DNA of 64,000 nt from Clostridiaceae bacterium (GTDB taxonomy: Bacteria; Bacillota; Clostridia; Tissierellales; Sporanaerobacteraceae). Position 1 is the stretch's first letter; the number at the start of each line of letters is the position of its first letter. Of the stretch, positions 1 to 8,719 are shown piece by piece. The notes beneath the pieces were generated by a model. That model had not been told where the DNA came from. It searched no databases and saw nothing but the letters and a program-made list of their open reading frames with translations. The position numbers and the translations under genes were made by a program. Location: contig JAHXQP010000007.1 in assembly GCA_019391515.1 (NCBI GenBank), positions 62,001 through 126,000 of the forward strand, given 5' to 3'.

Positions 1-575
1 AGATTTTTATTACTTTCCTCTAATTTATTTAAAAATATATTAAAATCTATATGCAAAGGGTTTAGTTTATCGTTAGAAGGAGGATATTGGTATTTGAGTC
101 CTGGAAGAACTTGACGTACTCGACTTATATTTTCAGGAACCCTTTTTATTGAGTCTAATATGATTTCAGATGATTTATCAATTAAAATTATATTACTATG
201 TTTCCCCATAATTTCAATAACTAACTGTTTTATACTTATATCCCCCATTTCATCCAGAGATTTAACATCAATAGTAATTATTCTATCTAGTTCATATTGA
301 TTGATATCTAATATTATTCCCCCTTGTAATTGTTTTCTTAAGAACATGCAAAACATGGGAGGAGTATTAGGGTTCTGTTTTGAATAATTAGTTAAATAAG
401 CTCTTGGATTGTTGCTACTAGCCGAAAGAAGTAATTTATAATTATTTCCAAAATTACGAATATGGATAAGTATTTCATCTTTTTCTTGTTGATAAATCTT
501 ATCAATTCTTCCGCCAGTTATTTTTCCTTTAAATTCTTTTACTAAAGCATTTGTTACTATTCCATCAAAAGACAT
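1..575 (-). CDS. rqcH: RqcH / FbpA-like NFACT protein, N-terminal part (cut by window edge)
   Basis: The minus strand reads open from an ATG at 575-573 to the window edge, about 191 codons, preceded by a GGAGG site (reverse complement of 580-590). The protein starts MSFDGIVTNALVKE and carries GGRIDKIYQ near residues 21-29 and a PPMFCMFLRKQL stretch near 85, which I recognise as the NFACT-N domain of RqcH (YloA, FbpA). RqcH binds obstructed 60S-type (50S) subunits and recruits alanyl-tRNA to add C-terminal alanine tails in ribosome quality control. The rest of the gene lies upstream of the window. It is divergent from the yicC-remA-gmk series, as in related Firmicutes. Family call is confident; the mechanism is known from Bacillus, not shown here. 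Confidence 0.88.
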   Translation of the reverse strand, partial: MSFDGIVTNALVKEFKGKITGGRIDKIYQQEKDEILIHIRNFGNNYKLLLSASSNNPRAYLTNYSKQNPNTPPMFCMFLRKQLQGGIILDINQYELDRIITIDVKSLDEMGDISIKQLVIEIMGKHSNIILIDKSSEIILDSIKRVPENISRVRQVLPGLKYQYPPSNDKLNPLHIDFNIFLNKLEESNKN

Positions 576-725
576 TTTTATTCCTCCATTTAATTTATTA
601 GATTAAGTATATCATTTACGTGATGATAAATAAATAACTGCTATAGAATGAAGAAAGATTAATTTTTTGTAATATATTATAGTAAAAAAATTTCATATGC
701 CATATAATTAATATTGAAACTTGCT

Positions 726-753
726 TTGACAGTAATAAAAAATATGGTAGAAT
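726..753 (+). promoter_or_regulatory. Sigma-A type promoter for yicC-remA-gmk series
   Basis: TTGACA at 726-731 and TAGAAT at 748-753 are separated by 16 bases. Transcription would start near 760, leaving a short leader before the yicC start at 785. It sits in the divergent gap between rqcH and yicC. Confidence 0.6.
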
Positions 754-784
754 TGACTATAATGGACCAGAAAGGATGAATACC

Positions 785-1666
785 ATGTTAATGAGTATGA
801 CCGGGTTTGGTAGAGGAGAAAGTAGTGATAAAATACATAACTTCAATGTAGAAATAAAATCTCTTAACCATAGATATAACGATATTATAATAAAAATGCC
901 TAAACATATCAATTATATGGAAGAAAATATAAAAAGATTAATAAAGAAAAAGATAAAAAGAGGAAGAATAGAGGTTTATATTGATTTAGAATATGTAGAT
1001 GACAATAATATAGATGTTAAGGTGGATATTCCACTAGCATTAGCTTATAAAGAAGCACTAGAAAAAATGGCAAATACTTTAAATATACATGAAAAAATAA
1101 CTATAAATCATATTATAAGAATGCCAGAGATAGTTAAAACTGAGAGAAAAAAAGATGATGAAAATGAAATATGGCTGTGTTTAAAAGAAGCTTTAGAGGA
1201 AGCATTAGATAGTTTAATAGATATGAGATCTAAAGAGGGAAATCAGCTTGCTTATGACATAAAAGAGAAGGCTTTAAATATTAAAAATATGGTCCGAGAA
1301 ATTGAAGAGAGAGCTTCTTTGGTAGTTTTAGAGTATAAAGAGAAATTAGAAGATAGAGTTGAAGAACTTTTAAATAGTAAATATGAGTTAGATGAAAATA
1401 GATTGGCAAATGAAGTTGTTTTTTTTGCTGATAAGAGTAGTGTTGATGAAGAAATAGTAAGGTTATATAGTCATGTAGATCAGCTTACTGAATGTCTAAA
1501 TAGCAATGAATCAGTAGGAAGAAAGCTGGATTTTTTGATCCAAGAAATGAACAGAGAGATAAATACAATTGGATCAAAATCTAGTGATATAGCTATTAGT
1601 AGATTAGTTGTAGAAGTAAAAAGTGAAATAGAGAAAATTAGAGAACAAATTCAAAATGTAGAGTAA
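785..1666 (+). CDS. yicC: YicC/YloC family endoribonuclease
   Basis: The 293-residue product has the family hallmark MTGFGRG at its N-terminus, a YicC-like N-terminal domain and a C-terminal DUF1732 region ending in SEIEKIREQIQN. YicC/YloC proteins have been described as endoribonucleases acting on small RNAs. I place the start at ATG 785 rather than 776: AGAAAGG at 769-775 is 9 bases from 785 but abuts 776, and family members start one to three residues before SMTGFGR. ATG 791 is also possible. It leads the remA-gmk-rpoZ-coaBC series, 17 bases before remA. Confidence 0.88.
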   Translation: MLMSMTGFGRGESSDKIHNFNVEIKSLNHRYNDIIIKMPKHINYMEENIKRLIKKKIKRGRIEVYIDLEYVDDNNIDVKVDIPLALAYKEALEKMANTLNIHEKITINHIIRMPEIVKTERKKDDENEIWLCLKEALEEALDSLIDMRSKEGNQLAYDIKEKALNIKNMVREIEERASLVVLEYKEKLEDRVEELLNSKYELDENRLANEVVFFADKSSVDEEIVRLYSHVDQLTECLNSNESVGRKLDFLIQEMNREINTIGSKSSDIAISRLVVEVKSEIEKIREQIQNVE

Positions 1667-1683
1667 TTTAAGGAGGTTTTGCT

Positions 1684-1950
1684 ATGAATATTAAGCTAAT
1701 AAATATTGGCTTTGGAAATATAGTGTCAGCAAATAGAATTATCGCTATAGTTAGTCCAGAGTCAGCACCAATAAAAAGGATGATACAAGAGGCAAGGGAT
1801 AGGAGTATGTTAATTGATGCAACTTATGGTCGTAGAACTAGGGCAGTAATTGTTACAGATAGTGATCATATTATTCTTTCTGCTGTTCAACCTGAAACTG
1901 TAGCTCATAGACTAAATAACAAAGAAGTTATAGATGTAGAAATGGACTAA
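1684..1950 (+). CDS. remA: RemA family DNA-binding regulator (DUF370)
   Basis: An 88-residue protein with the conserved RemA pattern: NIGFGN near residue 7, SPESAPIKR near 25 and [11 protein letters not shown] near 46. In Bacillus subtilis RemA is a ring-forming DNA-binding activator of extracellular matrix and osmoprotection genes. The arginines in the TYGRRTRAV region match the DNA-binding surface of the family. It has its own AAGGAGG site and lies between yicC and gmk, its usual place in Firmicutes. Whether it controls matrix genes in this species cannot be seen. Confidence 0.9.
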   Translation: MNIKLINIGFGNIVSANRIIAIVSPESAPIKRMIQEARDRSMLIDATYGRRTRAVIVTDSDHIILSAVQPETVAHRLNNKEVIDVEMD

Positions 1951-1969
1951 ATCAAGGAGGCATATAAAT

Positions 1970-2572
1970 ATGGCAGAAGGTTTACTAGTTGTAGTATCTG
2001 GTCCATCAGGGTGTGGGAAAGGTACTATATGTAAAGAACTTTTAAAAAGAAATAAGAATATGAGTATTTCCATATCAGCAACTACAAGAAAACCTAGAAG
2101 TGGAGAAATAGATGGGGAAAACTATTTTTTTTTAACAGAGGAAATATTTAAAAGTATGATTAATAAAAATGAGTTTTTAGAATATGCTCATGTACATGGC
2201 AATTTTTATGGAACTCCAAAACAGTTTGTTCTGGAAAAGATTGTAAAAGGAGAAAATGTATTTTTAGAAATAGATGTTCAAGGAGCATTACAGATAAAAG
2301 AAATCTATCCAGAGGGAGTTTTTATATTTATTTTACCTCCATCTATGGAAGAATTAAAAAACAGGATTATAAAAAGAGGAACTGAAAGTGAAGATGATAT
2401 AAAAAGAAGGTATAAGAATGCTTTTGAAGAAGTAAAATATATAAAAAAATATGATTATTTAGTTATAAATGATGAAGTTATAGAGGCTGTAGAAAAAATA
2501 GAATCTATAGTATCAGCTGAAAAATGTAGTGTGGATAGACAAACTAAATTAATAAATAAAATATTATCTTAA
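1970..2572 (+). CDS. gmk: Guanylate kinase
   Basis: A 200-residue protein with P-loop GPSGCGKGT at residues 11-19 and the GMP-binding ATTRKPRSGEIDGENYFF region near 37-55. It phosphorylates GMP to GDP with ATP in purine nucleotide synthesis. Length and motif order are those of a complete enzyme. AAGGAGG precedes the ATG. It lies 19 bases after remA and 11 before rpoZ, consistent with one transcript. Confidence 0.96.
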   Translation: MAEGLLVVVSGPSGCGKGTICKELLKRNKNMSISISATTRKPRSGEIDGENYFFLTEEIFKSMINKNEFLEYAHVHGNFYGTPKQFVLEKIVKGENVFLEIDVQGALQIKEIYPEGVFIFILPPSMEELKNRIIKRGTESEDDIKRRYKNAFEEVKYIKKYDYLVINDEVIEAVEKIESIVSAEKCSVDRQTKLINKILS

Positions 2573-2583
2573 GGAGGTCTTTT

Positions 2584-2793
2584 ATGTTATATCCTTCCAT
2601 TAATGAAATAACAAAAAAAGCAGATAGTAGGTACACTTTAGTTATGTTAGCAGCTAAAAGGGCAAGACAATTAGTTGATGGTAATGAACCTTATATAGAT
2701 ACAGATTCAACTAAGCCAGTTAGCGTTGCTATAGAAGAAATAGCAGAAGATAAAATAAGTTATAAGCGTCCAGATATTAAAGGTCTTAAGTAG
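2584..2793 (+). CDS. rpoZ: RNA polymerase omega subunit
   Basis: A 69-residue protein with the omega signature: YPSINEI at the N-terminus, then SRYTLVMLAAKRARQL and a KPVSVAIEEIAEDKI segment. Omega helps fold and stabilise the beta-prime subunit of RNA polymerase. Short length is normal for Firmicutes. AAGGAGG lies upstream. It is followed after 8 bases by coaBC; the gmk-rpoZ-coaBC-priA order is widespread. Confidence 0.95.
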   Translation: MLYPSINEITKKADSRYTLVMLAAKRARQLVDGNEPYIDTDSTKPVSVAIEEIAEDKISYKRPDIKGLK

Positions 2794-2801
2794 GTGAGAA
2801 A

Positions 2802-3998
2802 ATGTTAAAAGGAAAAAATATTCTAGTAGGAGTAACTGGAGGAATAGCAGCTTATAAAACTGCTGATTTAGTAAGTAAATTAAAGAAACTTAATGCAAAT
2901 GTTGAAGTTATAATGACAAAAGCTGCAACTGAGTTTGTAGCTCCTTTAACTTTTCAAACTTTAAGTCAAAACTTAGTTTATGTAGATATGTTTAGAGAGC
3001 CAAGGACTTGGGAAGTTGAACATATTTCATTGGCAGAAAAAGCAGATTTAGTTTTAATTGCTCCTGCTACAGCTAATACAATAGGAAAAATAGCTAATGG
3101 AATAGCCGATGATATGCTTTCTACGGTTATTATGGCTACAGAAGCTAAAGTAATGTTTGCTCCCGCTATGAATACTCATATGTATTGCAATCCAATTGTA
3201 AAAGAAAATATGGAAAAACTAAAAGAGCTTGATTATGAATTTATAGAACCTGGAAATGGTCTTCTAGCTTGTGGCACCTATGGAGCAGGCAGAATGGCAG
3301 AACCTATAGATATAATAGAGCATGTAAAAGATTTTTTAAAAGGTGGAGATTTAAAAAATCAAAAAATAGTTATAACAGCAGGACCTACTATAGAACCATT
3401 AGATCCTGTAAGATATATGACCAATTTTTCTAGTGGAAAAATGGGCTATGCTTTAGCAGAAGAAGCAAAAAAAAGAGGTGGTGAAGTAGTTTTAATTACT
3501 GGACCTACTAATATAGAACCACCTGCAGGTATAAAAGTGGTAAACATAAATACTACAAGAGAGATGTTATCTGCTGTAGAGGCCGAATTTGATGATTGTC
3601 AAGTTCTGATAAAAGCAGCTGCGCCACTAGATTATAGACCTAGCCAAGTAAGTAATTCAAAGATTAAGAAAAACAATGATGTCTTAGATATGAAATTTAT
3701 AAAGAATCCAGATATTGCAAAGTATTTTGGTGAAATGAAAAAATCTCAAATAATGGTTGGATTTGCAGCAGAAACAGAAAATATTATAGAATATGCAAAA
3801 GGAAAAATGGAAAGAAAGAATTTTGATTTCATAGTAGCAAATGATGTATCAAAAGAAGGAGCCGGATTTAAAGCTAATACAAATATCGTAACCATTATAG
3901 ATAGAGGTGGGAAAGTAGAAAATTATCCTTTAATGGGAAAAAACAAATTGGCAAATATAATTTTAGATAAAGTAGTAGGGTTGTTAATTAAAAGCTAG
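2802..3998 (+). CDS. coaBC: Bifunctional phosphopantothenoylcysteine decarboxylase / phosphopantothenate-cysteine ligase
   Basis: A 398-residue fusion enzyme carrying out two consecutive steps of coenzyme A synthesis. The N-terminal CoaC flavoprotein half (about 1-185) shows GVTGGIAAYK, the active-site histidine in EVEHISLAEKADL, the PAMNTHMY motif and a flap cysteine in LLACGTYGAGRM. The CoaB half (from about 188) shows ITAGPTIEPLDPVRYM, NFSSGKMG and KAAAPLDYRP. coaD, the next pathway gene but one, is elsewhere in the window (22347). The stop codon lies inside a terminator hairpin. Confidence 0.96.
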   Translation: MLKGKNILVGVTGGIAAYKTADLVSKLKKLNANVEVIMTKAATEFVAPLTFQTLSQNLVYVDMFREPRTWEVEHISLAEKADLVLIAPATANTIGKIANGIADDMLSTVIMATEAKVMFAPAMNTHMYCNPIVKENMEKLKELDYEFIEPGNGLLACGTYGAGRMAEPIDIIEHVKDFLKGGDLKNQKIVITAGPTIEPLDPVRYMTNFSSGKMGYALAEEAKKRGGEVVLITGPTNIEPPAGIKVVNINTTREMLSAVEAEFDDCQVLIKAAAPLDYRPSQVSNSKIKKNNDVLDMKFIKNPDIAKYFGEMKKSQIMVGFAAETENIIEYAKGKMERKNFDFIVANDVSKEGAGFKANTNIVTIIDRGGKVENYPLMGKNKLANIILDKVVGLLIKS

Positions 3999-4025
3999 AT
4001 AGGGCTTCATCTAGCTTTTAATTTT
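3990..4025 (+). terminator. Rho-independent terminator after coaBC
   Basis: AAAAGCTAGAT (3990-4000) and ATCTAGCTTTT (4009-4019) form an 11-bp perfect stem with an 8-base loop, followed by a T-rich run. The coaBC stop codon lies in the left arm. Confidence 0.75.
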
Positions 4026-4050
4026 TAATATATAAAGAGGATTGGTAATT

Positions 4051-6525
4051 ATGAGTACAATGGTTGCTAAAGTAATAGTTGATAATAGATCTTCTAAAAC
4101 GGACAAACCATATACTTATGCAATTAAAAAGGATATGGAAGAAGATTTGAAGCAAGGTATGAGAGTTTTAGTTCCATTTGGAAGAGGGAATAGATTTATA
4201 AAAGGTCTTGTGATAAAGATAGAAAAATACAGTGGAAATATTTCTAAATTAAAGTATATTGAAGACTTGTTAGATGATAAACCTATCATTTCTGAAAAAA
4301 TGTTAGAATTAAGTTTGTGGATGAAGGAAAATTATTTATCCTCTTATCTAGATTCGTTATATGCTGTTATGCCTCCAGGAGATTTTAAAGAAATTAATAC
4401 CTATATCTATATAAATGATAAGCAAAATTTTAATATAGAACAGTTATCTTCAAAGGAAAAAAATATAATTAGTGTATTAAATGAGAAAAAGAAGATATCT
4501 TTTAATGAATTTAAAAAAGAAGTTAAAGATAACAATATAAGAAAACATATAAATGGATTAGAAGAAAGAGGAATTATACTAACTAGTTTGGAAATTGAAA
4601 CAAAAATTCATAAAAAACATGAAAAGTATATTACTTTAAAAAATGATAATATGAAATTAGAAGATATACTTTCTAAAATTGACAATAGGGCATTTAAGCA
4701 ACAGGAAATAATAAAGTTTTTATATGGAGCTGGAGAAATTCCCTTAAAAAAACTGTTAAAGGAAACAAATACATCTAATTCAGTTGTAAAGTCTTTAGAA
4801 AAAAAAGGGGAAATAAAAAGTATTGAAAAAGAAGTTCTGAGAAGTCCAATTCCTGATGGGATATCCCAATATAAAAAACATAAGCTAACAGATAGGCAAG
4901 AATATTGTTTAAATGAAATGTTAGATACAATAAAAAATGAAAAAGGAAATAAATTTTTGATTCATGGAGTAACAGGAAGTGGGAAAACAGAAATATATCT
5001 TCAATTAATTGAAAATCTTATAAAGAGTGGGAAACAAGCTATAGTGCTAGTTCCGGAAATTTCTCTTACGCCTCAAACGGTAGAAAGATTTGTAGGAAGA
5101 TTTGGGCAAAAGGTAGCTGTATTACATAGTAGGCTTTCTTATGGAGAAAGATTTGATGAATGGAGAAGAATAAAAGAAGGGAAAGTAAATATAGTTGTTG
5201 GTGCAAGATCTGCTGTTTTTGCCCCTTTTAATAATTTAGGTCTTATAATAATAGATGAGGAACATGAAAATAGTTATAAATCTAGTATGAATCCTAAATA
5301 TAATGCAGTTGAAGTGGCAGAAAAAAGATGTGAACTTGAAGGTGCTTCATTAGTACTTGGAACTGCAACTCCTTCTATGGAAACTTATTATAGAGCAAAA
5401 AATGGCGAAATCAAACTTTTAACTTTATCAGATAGAATTAATAATAAAAAATTGCCTATTATGAATATAGTAGATATGAGAGAAGAATTAAACGCAGGAA
5501 ATAGATCTATATTAAGTGTAGATTTATACGATGCTATAGAAGAAAATTTGAAAAACAATAAACAGACAATTTTATTTTTAAATAGAAGGGGATATTCAAC
5601 TTTTATATCTTGTAGAAAATGTGGTTATGTAGCAAAATGTGAAAATTGTGATATATCTTTAACATATCATTTTTCTGAGAATAAATTAAAATGTCATTAT
5701 TGTGGTATGGTAACTAGTCCTCCTAGAATTTGTCCTGAGTGTGGCAGCAAATATATTAAATATTTTGGTTCAGGGACTCAAAAGATAGAAGAAATAATAA
5801 AAAAACTTTTTCCTTATTCAAGAACAGCGAGGATGGATGTGGATACTACTTCTAGAAAGGGAAGTCATGCTAGAATCTTGAAAAGTATGAAAAATGGTGA
5901 TATAGATATTTTAATAGGAACTCAAATGATAACTAAAGGATTAGATTTTCCACTTGTAACTTTAGTAGGGATAATTGCAGCAGATACTAGTTTAAATTTG
6001 CCAGATTTTAGATCTTCTGAAAGGACATTTCAGCTTTTAACACAAGTAGGAGGAAGAGCTGGAAGAGGGGATTTTGAAGGGCGAGTAATAGTTCAAACTT
6101 ATAGTCCAGAACATTTTAGCATTCAAATGGCAAAAGAACATGATTATATTCAATTTTATAATAAAGAAATACTATTAAGAAAGGAATTTGGGTATCCACC
6201 TTTTATGAATATTATAACTATAGTTATATATGGGAGAGATGGAGATAAGGTACCTAAATTATCTAAAAATGTATATAGTAAAATATTAGAAAAATTAAAG
6301 GAAATAAATAAAGGAGAGTTGGCAAAAAATATATTTGGACCCAATCCTGCACCGTTAGAAAAACTTAAGAATAATTATAGATGGCAAATTATTATTAAAT
6401 CAGATAAAGAAAATTTAAAGATGTTAAAAAATGTAGTGAACAGGGTATGTATATATAATAGCCAAAACAAAGAATATAAAGATATAAAGTTTAGTATAGA
6501 TGTAAATCCAAATTCAATATTATAG
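4051..6525 (+). CDS. priA: Primosomal protein N', replication restart helicase PriA
   Basis: An 824-residue superfamily 2 DNA helicase that reloads the replisome at stalled forks. Seen in order: an N-terminal 3'-end-binding domain with AKVIVDN, Walker [12 protein letters not shown] near residue 305, a DEEH box near 401, the zinc-binding cysteine cluster ([13 protein letters not shown] through CPECGS, about 520-568), and helicase motifs [11 protein letters not shown] and GGRAGRGD. I start at ATG 4051 because AAAGAGG (4034-4040) is 10 bases upstream; an in-frame TTG at 4042 sits too close to that site. The def start follows the stop by 11 bases. Confidence 0.95.
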   Translation: MSTMVAKVIVDNRSSKTDKPYTYAIKKDMEEDLKQGMRVLVPFGRGNRFIKGLVIKIEKYSGNISKLKYIEDLLDDKPIISEKMLELSLWMKENYLSSYLDSLYAVMPPGDFKEINTYIYINDKQNFNIEQLSSKEKNIISVLNEKKKISFNEFKKEVKDNNIRKHINGLEERGIILTSLEIETKIHKKHEKYITLKNDNMKLEDILSKIDNRAFKQQEIIKFLYGAGEIPLKKLLKETNTSNSVVKSLEKKGEIKSIEKEVLRSPIPDGISQYKKHKLTDRQEYCLNEMLDTIKNEKGNKFLIHGVTGSGKTEIYLQLIENLIKSGKQAIVLVPEISLTPQTVERFVGRFGQKVAVLHSRLSYGERFDEWRRIKEGKVNIVVGARSAVFAPFNNLGLIIIDEEHENSYKSSMNPKYNAVEVAEKRCELEGASLVLGTATPSMETYYRAKNGEIKLLTLSDRINNKKLPIMNIVDMREELNAGNRSILSVDLYDAIEENLKNNKQTILFLNRRGYSTFISCRKCGYVAKCENCDISLTYHFSENKLKCHYCGMVTSPPRICPECGSKYIKYFGSGTQKIEEIIKKLFPYSRTARMDVDTTSRKGSHARILKSMKNGDIDILIGTQMITKGLDFPLVTLVGIIAADTSLNLPDFRSSERTFQLLTQVGGRAGRGDFEGRVIVQTYSPEHFSIQMAKEHDYIQFYNKEILLRKEFGYPPFMNIITIVIYGRDGDKVPKLSKNVYSKILEKLKEINKGELAKNIFGPNPAPLEKLKNNYRWQIIIKSDKENLKMLKNVVNRVCIYNSQNKEYKDIKFSIDVNPNSIL

Positions 6526-6536
6526 GGGGAATAAAT

Positions 6537-6989
6537 ATGGCAATTAGACAATTAAGATATGTTAATGATCCTATTTTAAGGAAAAAATCTAGGGAAGTTA
6601 CTAAAATAGATGATAGAATAAAAACCCTTCTAAATGATATGGTAGAAACTATGTATGAAAATGAAGGTGTTGGTTTAGCAGCACCACAAGTGGGTATTTT
6701 AAGAAAAGTTGTAGTTATTGATGTAGGAGAAGGGATTTTAAAACTAATAAATCCAGAAATAATTGAAAAAGAAGGAGAAAGTTTAGATATAGAAGGTTGT
6801 TTAAGCGTTCCAAATAGAGCTGGAAAGGTTTTAAGACCTGAAAGGGTAAAGGTTAAGTATTTAGATATAGATGGAAATGAAAAAACAATTGAAGGAACAG
6901 GACTCCTAGCAAGAGCACTTTGTCATGAAATAGATCATTTAAATGGTATACTATTTATAGATAAAGTTGTAGAAGAGGTAGAAGATTAG
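6537..6989 (+). CDS. def: Peptide deformylase
   Basis: A 150-residue metalloenzyme that removes the formyl group from nascent protein N-termini. The three family motifs are present: [11 protein letters not shown] (about 43-53), EGCLSVP with the metal-binding cysteine (about 85-91), and HEIDHLNG (about 130-137) with two metal-binding histidines and the catalytic glutamate. It is paired with fmt 12 bases downstream, so the enzymes that add and remove the formyl group are made together. Confidence 0.96.
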   Translation: MAIRQLRYVNDPILRKKSREVTKIDDRIKTLLNDMVETMYENEGVGLAAPQVGILRKVVVIDVGEGILKLINPEIIEKEGESLDIEGCLSVPNRAGKVLRPERVKVKYLDIDGNEKTIEGTGLLARALCHEIDHLNGILFIDKVVEEVED

Positions 6990-7001
6990 GAGGGGTTTTA
7001 T

Positions 7002-7931
7002 ATGAAGATTATTTATATGGGAACACCAGAATTTGCTGTATATCCATTAGAGAGTTTATATAAAGAAGGCTTTGATATTTCTTTAGTAGTTTCTCAGAAA
7101 GATAAACCAAAAGGAAGAGGAAAAAAGCTTTTACCTACTCCTGTGAAATCGAAAGCTGAGGAATTAAAATTAGAAGTTTTTCAACCAGATAATATAAATA
7201 GTGAAGATAGTATAAAAAAACTAAAGGCAATTAATCCAGATTTTATAGTTGTAGCTGCTTATGGTCAAATTTTAAAAAAAGAGATTTTATCAATTCCTAA
7301 ATATGGTTGTGTAAATATACATGCTTCATTACTTCCTAAATACAGAGGAGCAGCACCTATAAATTGGGCTATTATAAATGGAGAAAAAGAAACAGGAGTA
7401 ACTATTATGGAAATGGTTGAAAAATTAGATGCTGGAGATATGTATTTGAAAGAGTGTATAAATATTGAAAAAGATGATGATACAATAACTATACATGATA
7501 AGTTATCTAATATAGGTGGAAAACTAATAGTTGAAGCATTAAAGGGCATATATAGTGGAGGTATTATTCCTGCAAGTCAAGATGATTCAAAGTCTAGCTA
7601 TGCTTCAATGCTAAATAAAAAAATGGGAAGAATTGATTGGAATGAATCTGGAGAAAGAATAAAAAATCTTATAAGAGGTTTAAAGCCTTGGCCTAGTGCT
7701 TATACTTTTTATAACGGGCATAATATAAAAGTCCACAAAGTTGAACTGAGATCTAAATTTAGAGATGGAAAAAATGGCGAAATAGTTAAAGTATCAGATG
7801 AAGGAATATTTGTAAATTGTATAGATTCTTGTGTTATGATCAAAGAATTACAATTTCCAGGGAAAAGAAGTATGGCTGTAAAAGATTTTATTAGAGGGAA
7901 TAAAATAGATATAGGAACAGTTTTAGAATAA
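7002..7931 (+). CDS. fmt: Methionyl-tRNA formyltransferase
   Basis: A 309-residue enzyme that formylates initiator Met-tRNA using 10-formyltetrahydrofolate. Seen are MGTPEFAV at the N-terminus, the catalytic triad region NIHASLLPKYRGAAPI (asparagine and histidine), the aspartate in MEMVEKLDAGDM, and the C-terminal tRNA-binding barrel with RGLKPWPSAYT. Start ATG has AGGAGG 8-10 bases upstream. It ends the priA-def-fmt run before an AT-rich inverted repeat. Confidence 0.96.
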   Translation: MKIIYMGTPEFAVYPLESLYKEGFDISLVVSQKDKPKGRGKKLLPTPVKSKAEELKLEVFQPDNINSEDSIKKLKAINPDFIVVAAYGQILKKEILSIPKYGCVNIHASLLPKYRGAAPINWAIINGEKETGVTIMEMVEKLDAGDMYLKECINIEKDDDTITIHDKLSNIGGKLIVEALKGIYSGGIIPASQDDSKSSYASMLNKKMGRIDWNESGERIKNLIRGLKPWPSAYTFYNGHNIKVHKVELRSKFRDGKNGEIVKVSDEGIFVNCIDSCVMIKELQFPGKRSMAVKDFIRGNKIDIGTVLE

Positions 7932-7960
7932 TTGTATTAATAGAAAAATTATATTATTAT
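7932..7960 (+). promoter_or_regulatory. Possible promoter for the zinc peptidase gene
   Basis: TTGTAT (7932-7937) and TATTAT (7955-7960) are spaced by 17 bases, directly after the fmt stop. The -10 element lies within the left arm and spacer of the inverted repeat at 7946-7977. Confidence 0.4.
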
Positions 7961-7977
7961 ATAAGATAATATAATTT
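7946..7977. repeat. 12-bp AT-only inverted repeat
   Basis: AAATTATATTAT (7946-7957) is the exact reverse complement of ATAATATAATTT (7966-7977), with an 8-base spacer. Without G or C in the arms it is a poor terminator; it overlaps a possible -10 element and could be an operator or a chance AT-rich palindrome. Confidence 0.5.
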
Positions 7978-7991
7978 AGAGGAGGGTGGGT

Positions 7992-8654
7992 ATGGATTAT
8001 TATTTTTTACTCATGATAGCTTTAATAATATCTTTCTATGCTCAGATTAAAGTAAGCACAACTTTCAACAAGTATTTAAGAGTTCCAAGTTATTCAGGTT
8101 ATACAGGTAGAGAAGTAGCAAGAATGATATTAGATAGGAATGGTCTACATGATGTTAGTATAGAGCCAATTGGGGGACAGCTTACAGATCATTATGATCC
8201 TAGGACCAATGTGATTAGATTGTCCAGTAATGTTTATAATGGCAATTCTATAGCTTCTTTAAGTGTAGCCGCTCATGAGGTTGGTCATGCGATTCAGCAT
8301 GCAGAAGGCTATTTTCCACTCATTTTAAGAAATAATATTGCGCCTATTGCAAGCATTAGTGCCAGATTTGTTTGGATATTAATCTTTTTAGGGTTTTTAA
8401 TAAGTCCGGTATTATTAGAAGCAGGAATAATATTGTATTTAGCAATAGTATTATTCCAAGTTGTGACTTTACCAGTAGAATTTAATGCTAGCAGAAGAGC
8501 TTTGTATCAATTGGATTCTGGGATAGTCACAAGTAGTGAAATAGGCCCAGCTAAAAAAGTATTAAGTGCAGCTGCATTAACTTATGTGGCAGCAACATTA
8601 GTAGCAATTGGACAATTGCTAAGACTTATTTCTTTATCTGATAGAAGAAATTAA
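7992..8654 (+). CDS. Membrane-bound neutral zinc metallopeptidase, YugP family
   Basis: A 220-residue integral membrane protein with zinc peptidase motif HEVGHAIQH (HExxH at about residues 95-99). One hydrophobic segment lies at the N-terminus (about 4-17) and at least two after the active site (about 125-160), plus one near 195-212. It matches the YugP/Zn_peptidase_2 family, whose substrates are not well defined. I choose ATG 7992 since AGGAGGG (7980-7986) is 5 bases upstream; GTG 7986 overlaps that site. It is followed by a strong terminator, so it may be a single-gene unit. Confidence 0.85.
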   Translation: MDYYFLLMIALIISFYAQIKVSTTFNKYLRVPSYSGYTGREVARMILDRNGLHDVSIEPIGGQLTDHYDPRTNVIRLSSNVYNGNSIASLSVAAHEVGHAIQHAEGYFPLILRNNIAPIASISARFVWILIFLGFLISPVLLEAGIILYLAIVLFQVVTLPVEFNASRRALYQLDSGIVTSSEIGPAKKVLSAAALTYVAATLVAIGQLLRLISLSDRRN

Positions 8655-8684
8655 AGAGGTGATATTCACCTCTTATTTTTTTTG
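8655..8684 (+). terminator. Rho-independent terminator after the zinc peptidase gene
   Basis: AAGAGGTGA (8655-8663) pairs perfectly with TCACCTCTT (8667-8675) over a 3-base loop, followed by ATTTTTTTT. Confidence 0.9.
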
Positions 8685-8719
8685 TGATTTTTGTATATAA
8701 TATCTTTGGAGGTGAATAT

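Noticed and set aside
4042-4050. In-frame TTG start for priA
   Set aside because: It abuts the AAAGAGG site, leaving no spacing; ATG 4051 fits.
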